From UBA8437 sp964646205 (GTDB taxonomy: Bacteria > Planctomycetota > Planctomycetia > Planctomycetales > Planctomycetaceae), in assembly GCA_964646205.1 (NCBI GenBank), contig CAZYAZ010000019.1, positions 9,374-73,373 of the forward strand: a DNA stretch of 64,000 nucleotides, in the 5' to 3' direction. The position numbers were made by a program, and so were the translations under genes. Shown piece by piece: positions 42,046 to 50,511 of the stretch. How positions within the stretch are numbered: the first letter of the stretch is position 1; each line of letters opens with the position of its first letter. The notes below the pieces were generated by a model. The model searched no databases. It was not told the origin of the DNA and saw only the letters and a program-made list of their open reading frames with translations.

Positions 42046-43446
42046 ATGTCCGACACCACTCACAACGAGTCCTCCACCGACTCGGAATCCTCCCGCAAGT
42101 CCCGCAAGAAGGCTCCCTCGACCGAAATCCAGGCCGTCGAAACCAGGAACCTCTTTGCACTGTCGGCACACTACATCTCGCTGCGTCTCGGCTGGATTTT
42201 CAAGACCGAGACGGTGATCATGCCGGCCTTCATGGATGCGATTTCCGGAGCCGGTTGGTTGCGGGGCTGCCTGCCGGTGGTCAACCGCATCTGCAGCAGC
42301 TTGCCCCCGTTGTTTTTTGCCCCCCGCCTCAAGGACTCCCCGAGAAAAAAACTCACGCTCTCGGCCGCCTCTTTCCTGATGGCGGTTCCGTTTTGCGTGC
42401 TGGCGATAGCCTGGCGACAAGCATGGCAACCCGAATCCAGCCTGGTCCCGGGTTGGTTTCCGGCATTGTTCCTGGCCTGCTACGGAGTTGTCTTCGTGGG
42501 GGCCGGCCTCCAACGACTGGCCTGGGCCACGGTGCAGGGAAAACTGATACGAGACGTCCGGCGGGGGCGACTCATGGCCATGTCCGGGCTGATCGGCTCG
42601 GCCACCTCGGTGATCGCTGTCGTGCTCCTGATCCCCCGGTGGCTGCAACGCCCCGACGGAGGCTTCGCCTGGATTTTCCTGATGACCGCGGGAGGCTTTG
42701 TGCTGGCCGGTGGCCTGGCCGGACTGATCGCCGAACCGGCCGACAAGCCGACCGGCACCCCGACCGCACCCCCATCACGTCGTCCGGGCCGGTTGCTACT
42801 GGACGCCTGGGAGTTGTTCCGGACCAATCCGCCATTTCGTCGGATCGCCTGTGTCGCGATGCTGTTCATCTCGATCCAACTCGCCTTCCCACACTTCCAG
42901 ACTCTTGGCCGCCAAACGCTCAGCGATGACCAACGTGAACAGGGCAGCTACCTGATGCACTGGGTCGTGGCACAAAACATTGGCTTTGGAATTGGCACCT
43001 TTCTGTTTGGATGGCTGGCCGACTACTGGGGCAACCGCATCGTCATCCGCATCGAGATTTTCCTGCTCGCCCTGGCGCCGCCACTGGCGCTGGTGCTCGG
43101 TTCACACACCGCCGATCCGGGCGGCGGCGTCTTCTGGCTGATCTTCAGCCTGCTGGGCCTCACGCCGCTGACTTTCCGCACCATCTACAATTACGTGCTC
43201 GAACTGGCCCCCCCGGCCGAACACCCCCGCCACATCGCGACTCTCAACCTGGCCATGACAGTCCCATTCTTTGGCTCTCCGGCGATCGGCTGGCTGGTCG
43301 ACGAACTGGGATTCCAGCCGGTCTTCATCGCTGTCTCGATCATCGTGACCTGCGGCGGACTCCTGACATTCGGAATGGCCGAGCCCCGGCAAAACGAACA
43401 CCTGCCGGAAAGCGCCCCCGCTGGCCCTGGCTCGACCGTAGAATAA
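42046..43446 (+). CDS. Major facilitator superfamily transporter
   Basis: A 466-aa integral membrane transporter. After a polar N-tail of about 45 residues (DTTHNESSTDSESSRKSRKK) there are about twelve hydrophobic segments, for example SFLMAVPFCVLAIAW, LFLACYGVVFVGAGLQ, SATSVIAVVLLIP, FGIGTFLFGWLADYWGNR and IFLLALAPPLALVLG. The loop FLFGWLADYWGNRIVIR matches the G-x-x-x-D-R/K-x-G-R-R-type loop of MFS proteins. Substrate unknown. The ATG is preceded by an unremarkable region with no strong ribosome site. TPP II follows 42 bp downstream on the same strand. Confidence 0.82.
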   Translation: MSDTTHNESSTDSESSRKSRKKAPSTEIQAVETRNLFALSAHYISLRLGWIFKTETVIMPAFMDAISGAGWLRGCLPVVNRICSSLPPLFFAPRLKDSPRKKLTLSAASFLMAVPFCVLAIAWRQAWQPESSLVPGWFPALFLACYGVVFVGAGLQRLAWATVQGKLIRDVRRGRLMAMSGLIGSATSVIAVVLLIPRWLQRPDGGFAWIFLMTAGGFVLAGGLAGLIAEPADKPTGTPTAPPSRRPGRLLLDAWELFRTNPPFRRIACVAMLFISIQLAFPHFQTLGRQTLSDDQREQGSYLMHWVVAQNIGFGIGTFLFGWLADYWGNRIVIRIEIFLLALAPPLALVLGSHTADPGGGVFWLIFSLLGLTPLTFRTIYNYVLELAPPAEHPRHIATLNLAMTVPFFGSPAIGWLVDELGFQPVFIAVSIIVTCGGLLTFGMAEPRQNEHLPESAPAGPGSTVE

Positions 43447-43488
43447 ACTCCCAACCGACCACCCTGGCTCACTCGACGGGTTCTCCCC

Positions 43489-46400
43489 ATGACCAACCGA
43501 CCTTGCTTCGACCACCCCAACCAACAACAACGCCGCCTCCCCTTGTGGCTGCGACTGCCTGTCGCCGTGGCGGTCCTGGTGGCCACGCCATCCCTGCTGG
43601 CCCAGGCCCCCGGCACCTCCCCTGAACCTTTCGAGCGAGGACTGTTGCCGAAGGTGGAAACCGGGGCCACCCGCTTGCTGGAAGCCCACGAGGAATTCGA
43701 CGGACGTGGGGTGGTCGTTGCCATCTTCGACACCGGTGTCGACCCGGGAGCGACCGGGCTCCAAAAAACGAGCGATGGAAAACTCAAGGTGGTGGACCTG
43801 ATCGACGGAACCGGCAGCGGTGATGTCGACACCTCGACCGTGCAGACCATTTCCAGCGGGAAGGTCAAGGGCCTGACCGGCCGAACGCTGTCGATTCCCA
43901 ACAAGTGGAAAAACCCCTCCAGAAAAATCCACCTGGGCTGGAAACGGGCCTACGACCTCTACCCGGGAGAACTCGTATCGCGACTGAAACGTGAACGACG
44001 CAAGGCCTGGGACCGACAACAACGCGCGACTCTCAACAAGCTGGCCGCAAACCTGGCCGAATGGGACAAGGCCCACCCCAAGCCGAAGGCGGCAGAACGA
44101 CTCGAGCGAGAAGAACTCGCCGAACGGATCACCCAACTCAAGGCCGCCGCATCAAAACTCAGCGACCCCGGCCCCGTCTTTGACTGCGTCGTCTTCCACG
44201 ACGGAAACCGCTGGAGGGCGGCTGTCGACACCAACGAGGACGGCGACCTGTCGGACGAAACCGTGTTGACGACGTACCGCGACGAGCCGATGCACGCCAC
44301 GTTCTCGACGGCCAGCCTGCTCAACTTCACCGTCAACATCTTCGACAAGGGCAACCTGCTTTCGATTGTCACCACCGCCGGAGCCCACGGAACGCACGTT
44401 GCCGGCATCGTTGCCGCCCACTACCCCGACCAGCCCGGCCGCAACGGGCTGGCCCCCGGGGCCCAGATCGTCTCGGTCAAGATCGGCGACACGCGACTGG
44501 GCTCCATGGAAACCGGAGCCGGCCTCGTACGAGGTCTCCACGCGGTCCTGCGGAATCGCTGCGACCTGGTCAACATGAGCTACGGAGAACCATCTCACCT
44601 CCCCAACCGCGGCCGCCTCGTCTCGCTGTTCTCCGAACTGGTCAACCGGCACGGCGTGGTGTTTGTCGCCAGTGCGGGAAACGCCGGCCCGGCCCTCTCG
44701 ACGGTGGGATCCCCCGGCGGAACAACCTCGGCACTGCTCGGAGTCGGCGCCTACGTTTCGCCGGCGATGATGAAATCCGAATACTCGCTGAGAAAGCTCC
44801 TGCCGGGCATGCCCTACACCTGGTCGAGTCGCGGCCCCACCTCCGACGGGGACGCGGGCGTCGACATCTTTGCCCCCGGCGGAGCCGTGGCGCCTGTCCC
44901 GAGTTGGACGCTGCAGGGCAGCATGAGGATGAACGGAACATCGATGTCCTCGCCCAACGCCTGTGGCAACCTCGCACTGCTCATCTCCGGGCTCAAACAA
45001 CAGGACATCCCCTACACCCCGTCCAGCCTCAAGCGGGCGATCCGCAACACCGCCCAGCCGATCATGGGAACCGCCGCGGATGGATTCGGGCAGGGTCCCG
45101 GGTTGCTGCAAGCCGACAAGGCGTGGCAGCACCTGGTCGAACACGCCCGGGCCGTTGGCGAGACATTGCCGATTGACGTTCAGGTCGCCGGTGGCCGCGG
45201 CCGCCGCGGTGTTTACCTCCGCGACGCACACGAAACCGCTCGGCCGGCCTCGCGGCTCGTGAGACTCACGCCGCGGTTCCCCGAGGGTTTCGACAACCAG
45301 GGCCGCGTCTCCTTCGGACTCAACCTGGCACTGAAACCGACAGTGGAGTGGATCAACTGTGGCGAACAATTGTTGCTGACTCACGGTGGTGGCAGCTTCC
45401 AACTGGTGGTGGACCCCGGCCAACTCGAACCAGGAGCTCATTTTGGCCAGGTCCTGGTCCACGACAGCGACACACCGGGCCGCGGGCCGCTGGCCAGGGT
45501 CCCCGTCACGGTGATCAAGCCACACGAGTTGACCACCGCATCCACCTGGCAATCGACTCTCAGCTTCCAACCCGGTGACCTGGCCCGGCAGTTCCTGGAC
45601 GCACCGCCGGGTGCCACATGGGCCGACATCTCGGTGACGTTGCAACCCGCCCCGGAACCCGACACCACCACGAGCACGTCGAGCCAGCCCCCACCCACGG
45701 CGGCCGGCCCCAACCGTCGGTTTGTCCTGCACACGGTCCAACTGCGGCCCGGCCGGAGTTTTAGCGAGGACCAATCCCGCAGCTACATGACACTCAGGCC
45801 CGGCGCCGAGGTCGTACACAGCATCCCGGTCGTGCCCGGCCGCATGCTGGAAGTCTGCCTGGCCCAATACTGGTCCAGCCTCGGACAGTCGTCGGTCAAC
45901 TGCTCGGTCCGTTTTCATGGAATCGTCCCGGACCAACGCGAGGTCACCCTGACAGCAGGGCAGGGGGGCACCCGGGTCAACCTGCAGAACCGACTCGTCG
46001 CCGAGGAACTTGCCCCACAAGCCTCGCTGACAACGCATCGCACGATGCTGGCCCCATCCTCCTCGTCGATCAAGACGCTCGACCCGCAGCGGGACCACCT
46101 GACCGAGGACCGGATCATCAGGCAACTGGTGGTCGACTACACGTTCGAACAACCCAAAGCCGGAACGGTGACACCCCGGTTCCCGGAACTCGACAACCAA
46201 CTGTATGACTCTCCATTCGGCACACAGTTGTGGATGGTCTTCGACAGCAACAAGAAACGCGTCGGTTGCGACGACACGTTCCCCGGTTCGCTCAGGCTGG
46301 CGGCCGGATCGTACCGGCTACGCCTGCAGTTGCGACACAGCGACGAGGCGAAGCTGAACCAACACAAGTCCCTGCGATTGGCACTGGACCGACCGTTGCC

Positions 46401-47358
46401 AAAGCCTGTCAGCATCAGGATCGCGTCCAACCGTGCCGCAACATCCCTGGGGCTCCGCTCGTCCACCTCCGGACCGCTGCCTCCGGGCCAATCCCGTTCG
46501 GTCTACCTGGTCGCACCACGCCCCAGCCAGGTGCCATCTTCTGCGGCAGCCGGCGACACCCTGGTCGGCTCGATTCAATACGGTCGATCCAATCCGGCTC
46601 GCCATGGCGCGGGACGTCGTCCCGGCGGCTTCCGGCTGGCCCTGGTGGTGCCCGCCACCAGCGTGAAAGCCAAGTCCACCTCGAAGCCACCGGCAGGAGA
46701 CCTCGCGTCGGAGGAACGGAAATTCCTGATCGACCGCCTCGAGCGTATCCCCTTTGAAAGCCGGCGCAAGGAATTCGACGCGCTGGCCGCCAAGCTGCTC
46801 GCCGCAACCCCCAAGCTCCGCCCCGTGCTCGTCACCCGGCTGGAACGTCTCGACCACGTCGACCATCGCAAGAAACGACTCGGCGATGTGGTGGCCGCTG
46901 CCGATGCGGTCATCGCCACCGTGGACACCGCCAAGCTGGCGGCCACTCTCGGCCGGCGTGGCGGCCGATCCACCGACAAGGCCGTCCTCGTCGACGCCCT
47001 GTACCGCAAGGGGCGGGCACTGGCTTACATGGAGTTGCCCGAGGTTGTCGCCGACCACCCGATCGCCGACAAGGCGGCCCACGCCAAGGCCTTCGACAGC
47101 AACTTCAAGGAACTGGGCCGCTGGGTCGACACGACAGAAAAAGCCTACGTGCTGCTGCACATCCGCCACGAACGGCGACGGGGACGCCCCGCGATGGCCC
47201 TGAAATGGCTCACCAAGTATTACCCCGGCACCCCGGCGAACTTCTGGTACGTCAAGAAACGTCGCGACCTGTACGAGAAACTGGGCTGGTCGCACTGCCA
47301 CGAGTACGAACGCCGGTGGTTGCTGGTCCGGTTTCCCAAGACCTACGAGTCGTTCTAG
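43489..47358 (+). CDS. Secreted tripeptidyl-peptidase II-like subtilisin (S8)
   Basis: A 1289-aa serine peptidase of the TPP II type. Asp81 (IFDTGVDPG), His300 (AHGTHVAGI) and Ser485 (NGTSMSSP) sit 36-37 residues later than Asp44, His264 and Ser449 of human TPP II, so the long D-to-H insertion is conserved. The match extends through the C-terminal half, with segments such as GATWADISV, FHGIV and QLWMVFDSNKKRVG. The extra N-terminus contains 21 polar residues and then a hydrophobic run ending PSLLAQA, a Sec signal peptide. Eukaryotic TPP II is cytosolic; this one should be exported. Expected role: trimming tripeptides from peptides. It follows an MFS gene and precedes a convergent gene. Confidence 0.88.
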   Translation: MTNRPCFDHPNQQQRRLPLWLRLPVAVAVLVATPSLLAQAPGTSPEPFERGLLPKVETGATRLLEAHEEFDGRGVVVAIFDTGVDPGATGLQKTSDGKLKVVDLIDGTGSGDVDTSTVQTISSGKVKGLTGRTLSIPNKWKNPSRKIHLGWKRAYDLYPGELVSRLKRERRKAWDRQQRATLNKLAANLAEWDKAHPKPKAAERLEREELAERITQLKAAASKLSDPGPVFDCVVFHDGNRWRAAVDTNEDGDLSDETVLTTYRDEPMHATFSTASLLNFTVNIFDKGNLLSIVTTAGAHGTHVAGIVAAHYPDQPGRNGLAPGAQIVSVKIGDTRLGSMETGAGLVRGLHAVLRNRCDLVNMSYGEPSHLPNRGRLVSLFSELVNRHGVVFVASAGNAGPALSTVGSPGGTTSALLGVGAYVSPAMMKSEYSLRKLLPGMPYTWSSRGPTSDGDAGVDIFAPGGAVAPVPSWTLQGSMRMNGTSMSSPNACGNLALLISGLKQQDIPYTPSSLKRAIRNTAQPIMGTAADGFGQGPGLLQADKAWQHLVEHARAVGETLPIDVQVAGGRGRRGVYLRDAHETARPASRLVRLTPRFPEGFDNQGRVSFGLNLALKPTVEWINCGEQLLLTHGGGSFQLVVDPGQLEPGAHFGQVLVHDSDTPGRGPLARVPVTVIKPHELTTASTWQSTLSFQPGDLARQFLDAPPGATWADISVTLQPAPEPDTTTSTSSQPPPTAAGPNRRFVLHTVQLRPGRSFSEDQSRSYMTLRPGAEVVHSIPVVPGRMLEVCLAQYWSSLGQSSVNCSVRFHGIVPDQREVTLTAGQGGTRVNLQNRLVAEELAPQASLTTHRTMLAPSSSSIKTLDPQRDHLTEDRIIRQLVVDYTFEQPKAGTVTPRFPELDNQLYDSPFGTQLWMVFDSNKKRVGCDDTFPGSLRLAAGSYRLRLQLRHSDEAKLNQHKSLRLALDRPLPKPVSIRIASNRAATSLGLRSSTSGPLPPGQSRSVYLVAPRPSQVPSSAAAGDTLVGSIQYGRSNPARHGAGRRPGGFRLALVVPATSVKAKSTSKPPAGDLASEERKFLIDRLERIPFESRRKEFDALAAKLLAATPKLRPVLVTRLERLDHVDHRKKRLGDVVAAADAVIATVDTAKLAATLGRRGGRSTDKAVLVDALYRKGRALAYMELPEVVADHPIADKAAHAKAFDSNFKELGRWVDTTEKAYVLLHIRHERRRGRPAMALKWLTKYYPGTPANFWYVKKRRDLYEKLGWSHCHEYERRWLLVRFPKTYESF

Positions 47359-47398
47359 ACCGGGCTCGCCCCATCAACCGGCCGGTGGTGAACCCGCT

Positions 47399-48349
47399 TC
47401 ACCGCTGGGCCCTGGTCGGCCGGCGCGTGCGTGGTGCCGGCTTCCTCGACTCACCTTTTTTGGGCGGAGCGTACTTGTCGGCCCATTTCTTCAAGTGGGC
47501 CTGTGCGGCAGGAGTCCCGTATGTCTTGAGACGCCCCGACCCAATGATCCGCCGACCAATCTGGCCAATCTGCTTCGCCACGGCAGGCCGCTTGGCAAAC
47601 ACCGCTTCCAGTTCACCGGCCACTTTCTCGACGTCGGCAGGCCTGGCTGTCTTCTGGATCAACTGCCGCACCTTGGCCGAGATGTCCGGTGGCAATCCGT
47701 TCCGCGACCGCCGCGAAGTCACTCCCAGGGAGGCCAGCGTGGGCACCTTGCCGCCGATCTGATCGACGACCGCCTTGAGCACCCTGGGGATGTCGACCTG
47801 CGTCGACGGCTGGACCAGCGCAAAGTTGGCCGTGACCCGCCCCTTGTTCCCCACCAGCACGGTCAACTCGACCTTGCGATTGAGCCCGTAGGCGCCGGGC
47901 CCTTCGATCCCGTCACGTGAAATCCCCAGCGGAATCTCGGTGGGCAATGCACGACGGGCTCTTTTCATCCAGGCGATCGTCCGTGTCGGATCCTCGGTCA
48001 AGAAAACGACCGCACCACCGATCCCAGACGTCTTCCGTTGGCCCAGAAACTTCGCCAGTGTCCGAGTCGCAGCGATCCCGGGCCTGGTCAACTTGTGGAC
48101 AAACACAACCACCACCGGCTTGCCGGCCGCCGTAACGATCGGATCGAAGCGTTCGCCAGGATTCTTACCGAACACGCGTTGCACACTGAAGTTCGGCAAC
48201 TTCTCACCAGCCTGTGGCCCCGAGAAGACCCGGGCTGTCTTGGCCGACTTACCGGCACGACGTTTTTTTTCCTGGGCAACCACTGGCAGCACGACCACAA
48301 CCAGGCCCAACAGCAACCACATCCCCAGGTGCGTCAAACTCCGTTGCAT
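47399..48349 (-). CDS. Secreted protein with thioredoxin-like fold features
   Basis: About 316 residues. ATG 48349 gives MQRSLTHLGMWLLLGLVVVV-type signal peptide with probable cleavage after VVAQ; the longer frame adds nine residues. The part GEKLPNFSVQRVFGK then KPVVVVFVHKLTRPGIAATRTL resembles the first strand-helix of peroxiredoxin/TlpA-like thioredoxin folds, but no CxxC or peroxidatic Cys is present, so a redox role is doubtful. A Lys/Arg-rich helical tail (KYAPPKKGESRKPAPRTRRP) follows. Probably periplasmic. Convergent with TPP II and 28 bp after the ThuA gene on its own strand, so they may be one transcript. Confidence 0.65.
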   Translation of the reverse strand: MQRSLTHLGMWLLLGLVVVVLPVVAQEKKRRAGKSAKTARVFSGPQAGEKLPNFSVQRVFGKNPGERFDPIVTAAGKPVVVVFVHKLTRPGIAATRTLAKFLGQRKTSGIGGAVVFLTEDPTRTIAWMKRARRALPTEIPLGISRDGIEGPGAYGLNRKVELTVLVGNKGRVTANFALVQPSTQVDIPRVLKAVVDQIGGKVPTLASLGVTSRRSRNGLPPDISAKVRQLIQKTARPADVEKVAGELEAVFAKRPAVAKQIGQIGRRIIGSGRLKTYGTPAAQAHLKKWADKYAPPKKGESRKPAPRTRRPTRAQR

Positions 48350-48404
48350 CGAGAATCCTCTTCGACCATCCACCACGAGTTCAAGGCTGCCCGGCCTCGC
48401 ACGG

Positions 48405-49187
48405 TCACTTCTTGTTGTTCTTGGTCTCTCGTTTCAATGACCAGAGAATCCCATTGCGCAACAGCCGCCGGAAGGCCGGCAACTGGAAGTCCTTGGGGTG
48501 CCCCAGCGACGTGTAAAAGATTCGCCCACCACGATATGCGTGAGTCCACGCCACCGGCTCTGCCGGTGCTCCCTTCACCCGGCCGATCATCAACGGCACG
48601 CAATCTTTCTTGAGAGGATTGACCCGGTACAACGAACCGCCCACGTCGAATGACTGTTCGGTCACGCCCTGGAGAATCGGATGCTGCTTGGCCGCCGGCA
48701 ATCTCCCCACGTTCGTCACCAACTTGTTGCCATGATGCCCCACGTAGTGGCCCCCCAGGACCTCCGGATCAAACTCTTGCCATTCGGCATGCCCCTCCGG
48801 ATGTTTGCCCTTGGTGTGAAAGGCGTGGCTGGCCGTCCGAATCCCTACCAGTGGACGCCCCGCGGCCAGGTATTTTCGAACCCGAGCGAGGTCGGCAACA
48901 GGCAGCGACCGACGTCGGACACTGAGCACGACCAGATCGGCCGAGTCAATCGCACTGATGCCGGGGAAGAGATTGCCGTCCTTCGCCGATGCGTGCACGA
49001 AAGTGCACCGGAACTTCAACTTGCCAATCAACTCGTCACGAGCAAATTTTGGCAGGGTCTCCTCCGTCTTGTACTCTCGCTCTCCGATCAGAAATACAAC
49101 ATGAGGGACCGCGGCCGAAGCCATTTCGCTTCCGCACAGCAGGCCCAACAGCACCAGGGAAACAGTCCACACCGAAATCCGCATCAC
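48405..49187 (-). CDS. Secreted ThuA-domain protein
   Basis: A 260-aa ThuA/trehalose-utilisation-like protein, a glutamine-amidotransferase-like fold widespread in planctomycete secreted proteomes. A Sec signal peptide (MRISVWTVSLVLLGLLCG to ASA) precedes PHVVFLIGEREYKTEETLP. Typical segments: DLVVLSVRRRSLP, GRPLVGIRTASHAFH, WQEFDPEVLGGHYVGHHG and the ending RGGRIFYTSLGHPKDF with a long C-terminal helix. Catalytic function in the family is not established; a role in sugar use is only a name tradition. Divergent from the gene at 49385, with a palindrome in the shared upstream region. Confidence 0.88.
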   Translation of the reverse strand: MMRISVWTVSLVLLGLLCGSEMASAAVPHVVFLIGEREYKTEETLPKFARDELIGKLKFRCTFVHASAKDGNLFPGISAIDSADLVVLSVRRRSLPVADLARVRKYLAAGRPLVGIRTASHAFHTKGKHPEGHAEWQEFDPEVLGGHYVGHHGNKLVTNVGRLPAAKQHPILQGVTEQSFDVGGSLYRVNPLKKDCVPLMIGRVKGAPAEPVAWTHAYRGGRIFYTSLGHPKDFQLPAFRRLLRNGILWSLKRETKNNKK

Positions 49188-49278
49188 TTACTCCTCCGCT
49201 GTACTGGACAACTGGGTTCGTCTCATTCCGAACCACCTCCGCCAACTCGGCGAACTTCTACGGCCCGTTGAAAACAAC

Positions 49279-49306
49279 TAGAATAAAACTGTTCGACCAG
49301 CGAACA
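49279..49306 (+). promoter_or_regulatory. Candidate -10 and palindromic operator before the 49385 gene
   Basis: TAGAAT (49279-49284) could be a -10 element; no good -35 is seen. Five bases downstream, TGTTCG (49290-49295) and CGAACA (49301-49306) form a perfect 6-bp inverted repeat with a 5-bp spacer, a 17-bp operator-like palindrome overlapping the expected transcription start. Confidence 0.35.
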
Positions 49307-49384
49307 AGCTATTGTCTCGCTCCGGCAAACGGCCCCCATCCTACTGCCAGATTAATCACCACGCGAATGCGCAAGGAATCAGCC

Positions 49385-50335
49385 ATGGCCTCCCAACACC
49401 GTACCGCTCGCCTGCCCGCTGTTCTCGCACTGTCTCTGGCCACCCTGCTGATCGCACCAACCGCACACGCACAGGTTGTGCTCCGGCCAAAACTCAGGCC
49501 GAATTCAAAAAGAGTGTTCCACTCCGAAACAAGCAGCAAACAGATCCTCAGCCTGGCAGGGATGGACATCGAGACCGCATCGACCCAGTTTTCCGTCATG
49601 GAGCAGGTCACCCGGGCTCGGGCCGCAGACGGCACACTGCGGCTGACAGACACAACCAAGAAGTTGCAACAGGAAATCACCCTTCCCGGATTCAAGATCT
49701 CGTTCGACTCGGACAACCCCAACAAAAAAGCTCCACTTCCGCAACTCGAATCGATGCTCGACCTGCTGCGGATCATCGCCAAAGCCAAGATCACTCTCGT
49801 CTTCGACAAGTCCGACAAGGTGGTCAAGGTCGAGGGAGTCGACGAACTTCTCAAGGATCTCGCCCCGCCAGTTCGCAAGAGCTTCTCGAGCCAGTTCAGC
49901 GCCCCGGTCATTCTCGAAAACTGGAAAAACCGACGCCAACGAATCCCCAACAAGGCGGTCAAAGTCGGGGACAAATGGGAACACACGACGGTAATGAATC
50001 TCGAAGCCGGCCAGAAGATCAGCCTGAAACGGCAGTACACCTACGCCGGAACCACCAAGCAGGGGTCGGACACGTTGCACCGGATCACGACAAAATCCCT
50101 CGAAGCCACGCTGACTCAAGACCCTCCCGAGGGGAGCCCAACAAAAATCACCAAGAGCAAGGTCGCGATCAAAGAAGGAGCCGGCGAAATCCTGGTCGAC
50201 TTGAAGCGAGGCCTCGTTGTCTCGGAGCTCGACAGCACCCGGATCACCGGCAGCCTGACACTTGATGTCAACGGGATGTCCCTGGACGCCACGCTCGACC
50301 TGACGATCGCCACCAAGCAGCGATTGCAGCGTTAG
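49385..50335 (+). CDS. Secreted hypothetical protein
   Basis: A 316-aa protein starting MASQHRTARLPAVLALSLATLL with a clear Sec signal peptide (cleavage near AHAQ). ATG 49385 has AAGGA upstream; ATG 49367 in the same frame is a weaker alternative. The mature part is beta-rich with alternating Lys and Thr strands (VFHSETSSKQILSL, RLTDTTKKLQQEI, KVGDKWEHTTVMNLEAGQKIS, SGSLTLDVNGMSL-type ending). It resembles planctomycete exported proteins of DUF6263 type, which I cannot confirm. Probably periplasmic or outer-membrane-associated. Function unknown. Confidence 0.72.
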   Translation: MASQHRTARLPAVLALSLATLLIAPTAHAQVVLRPKLRPNSKRVFHSETSSKQILSLAGMDIETASTQFSVMEQVTRARAADGTLRLTDTTKKLQQEITLPGFKISFDSDNPNKKAPLPQLESMLDLLRIIAKAKITLVFDKSDKVVKVEGVDELLKDLAPPVRKSFSSQFSAPVILENWKNRRQRIPNKAVKVGDKWEHTTVMNLEAGQKISLKRQYTYAGTTKQGSDTLHRITTKSLEATLTQDPPEGSPTKITKSKVAIKEGAGEILVDLKRGLVVSELDSTRITGSLTLDVNGMSLDATLDLTIATKQRLQR

Positions 50336-50347
50336 TTCGACTCCCGC

Positions 50348-50365
50348 GGGCGAGACACATCGCCC
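50348..50365 (+). terminator. Stem-loop after the 49385 gene
   Basis: GGGCGA (50348-50353) and TCGCCC (50360-50365) pair perfectly around a GACACA loop, 12 bp after the stop. No T-tract follows, so it is only a weak terminator candidate. Confidence 0.3.
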
Positions 50366-50511
50366 CCCTCAACCGGGTTTCATCGCGAAACACCTGAATG
50401 CTGTGGGCAATTTCTGCCGATAAGACCGGTGGGATTAGATGCGACGGTCGTGTCGCGTCATGAATCAGTCCGGTGCCGCCCAGGCCAAAGCCCTCACCAC
50501 TCGTGACCACC

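Noticed and set aside
40665..42929. 754-codon + frame spanning the CCA gene and the MFS gene
   Set aside because: It covers one gene antisense and the other out of frame; no protein-family features.
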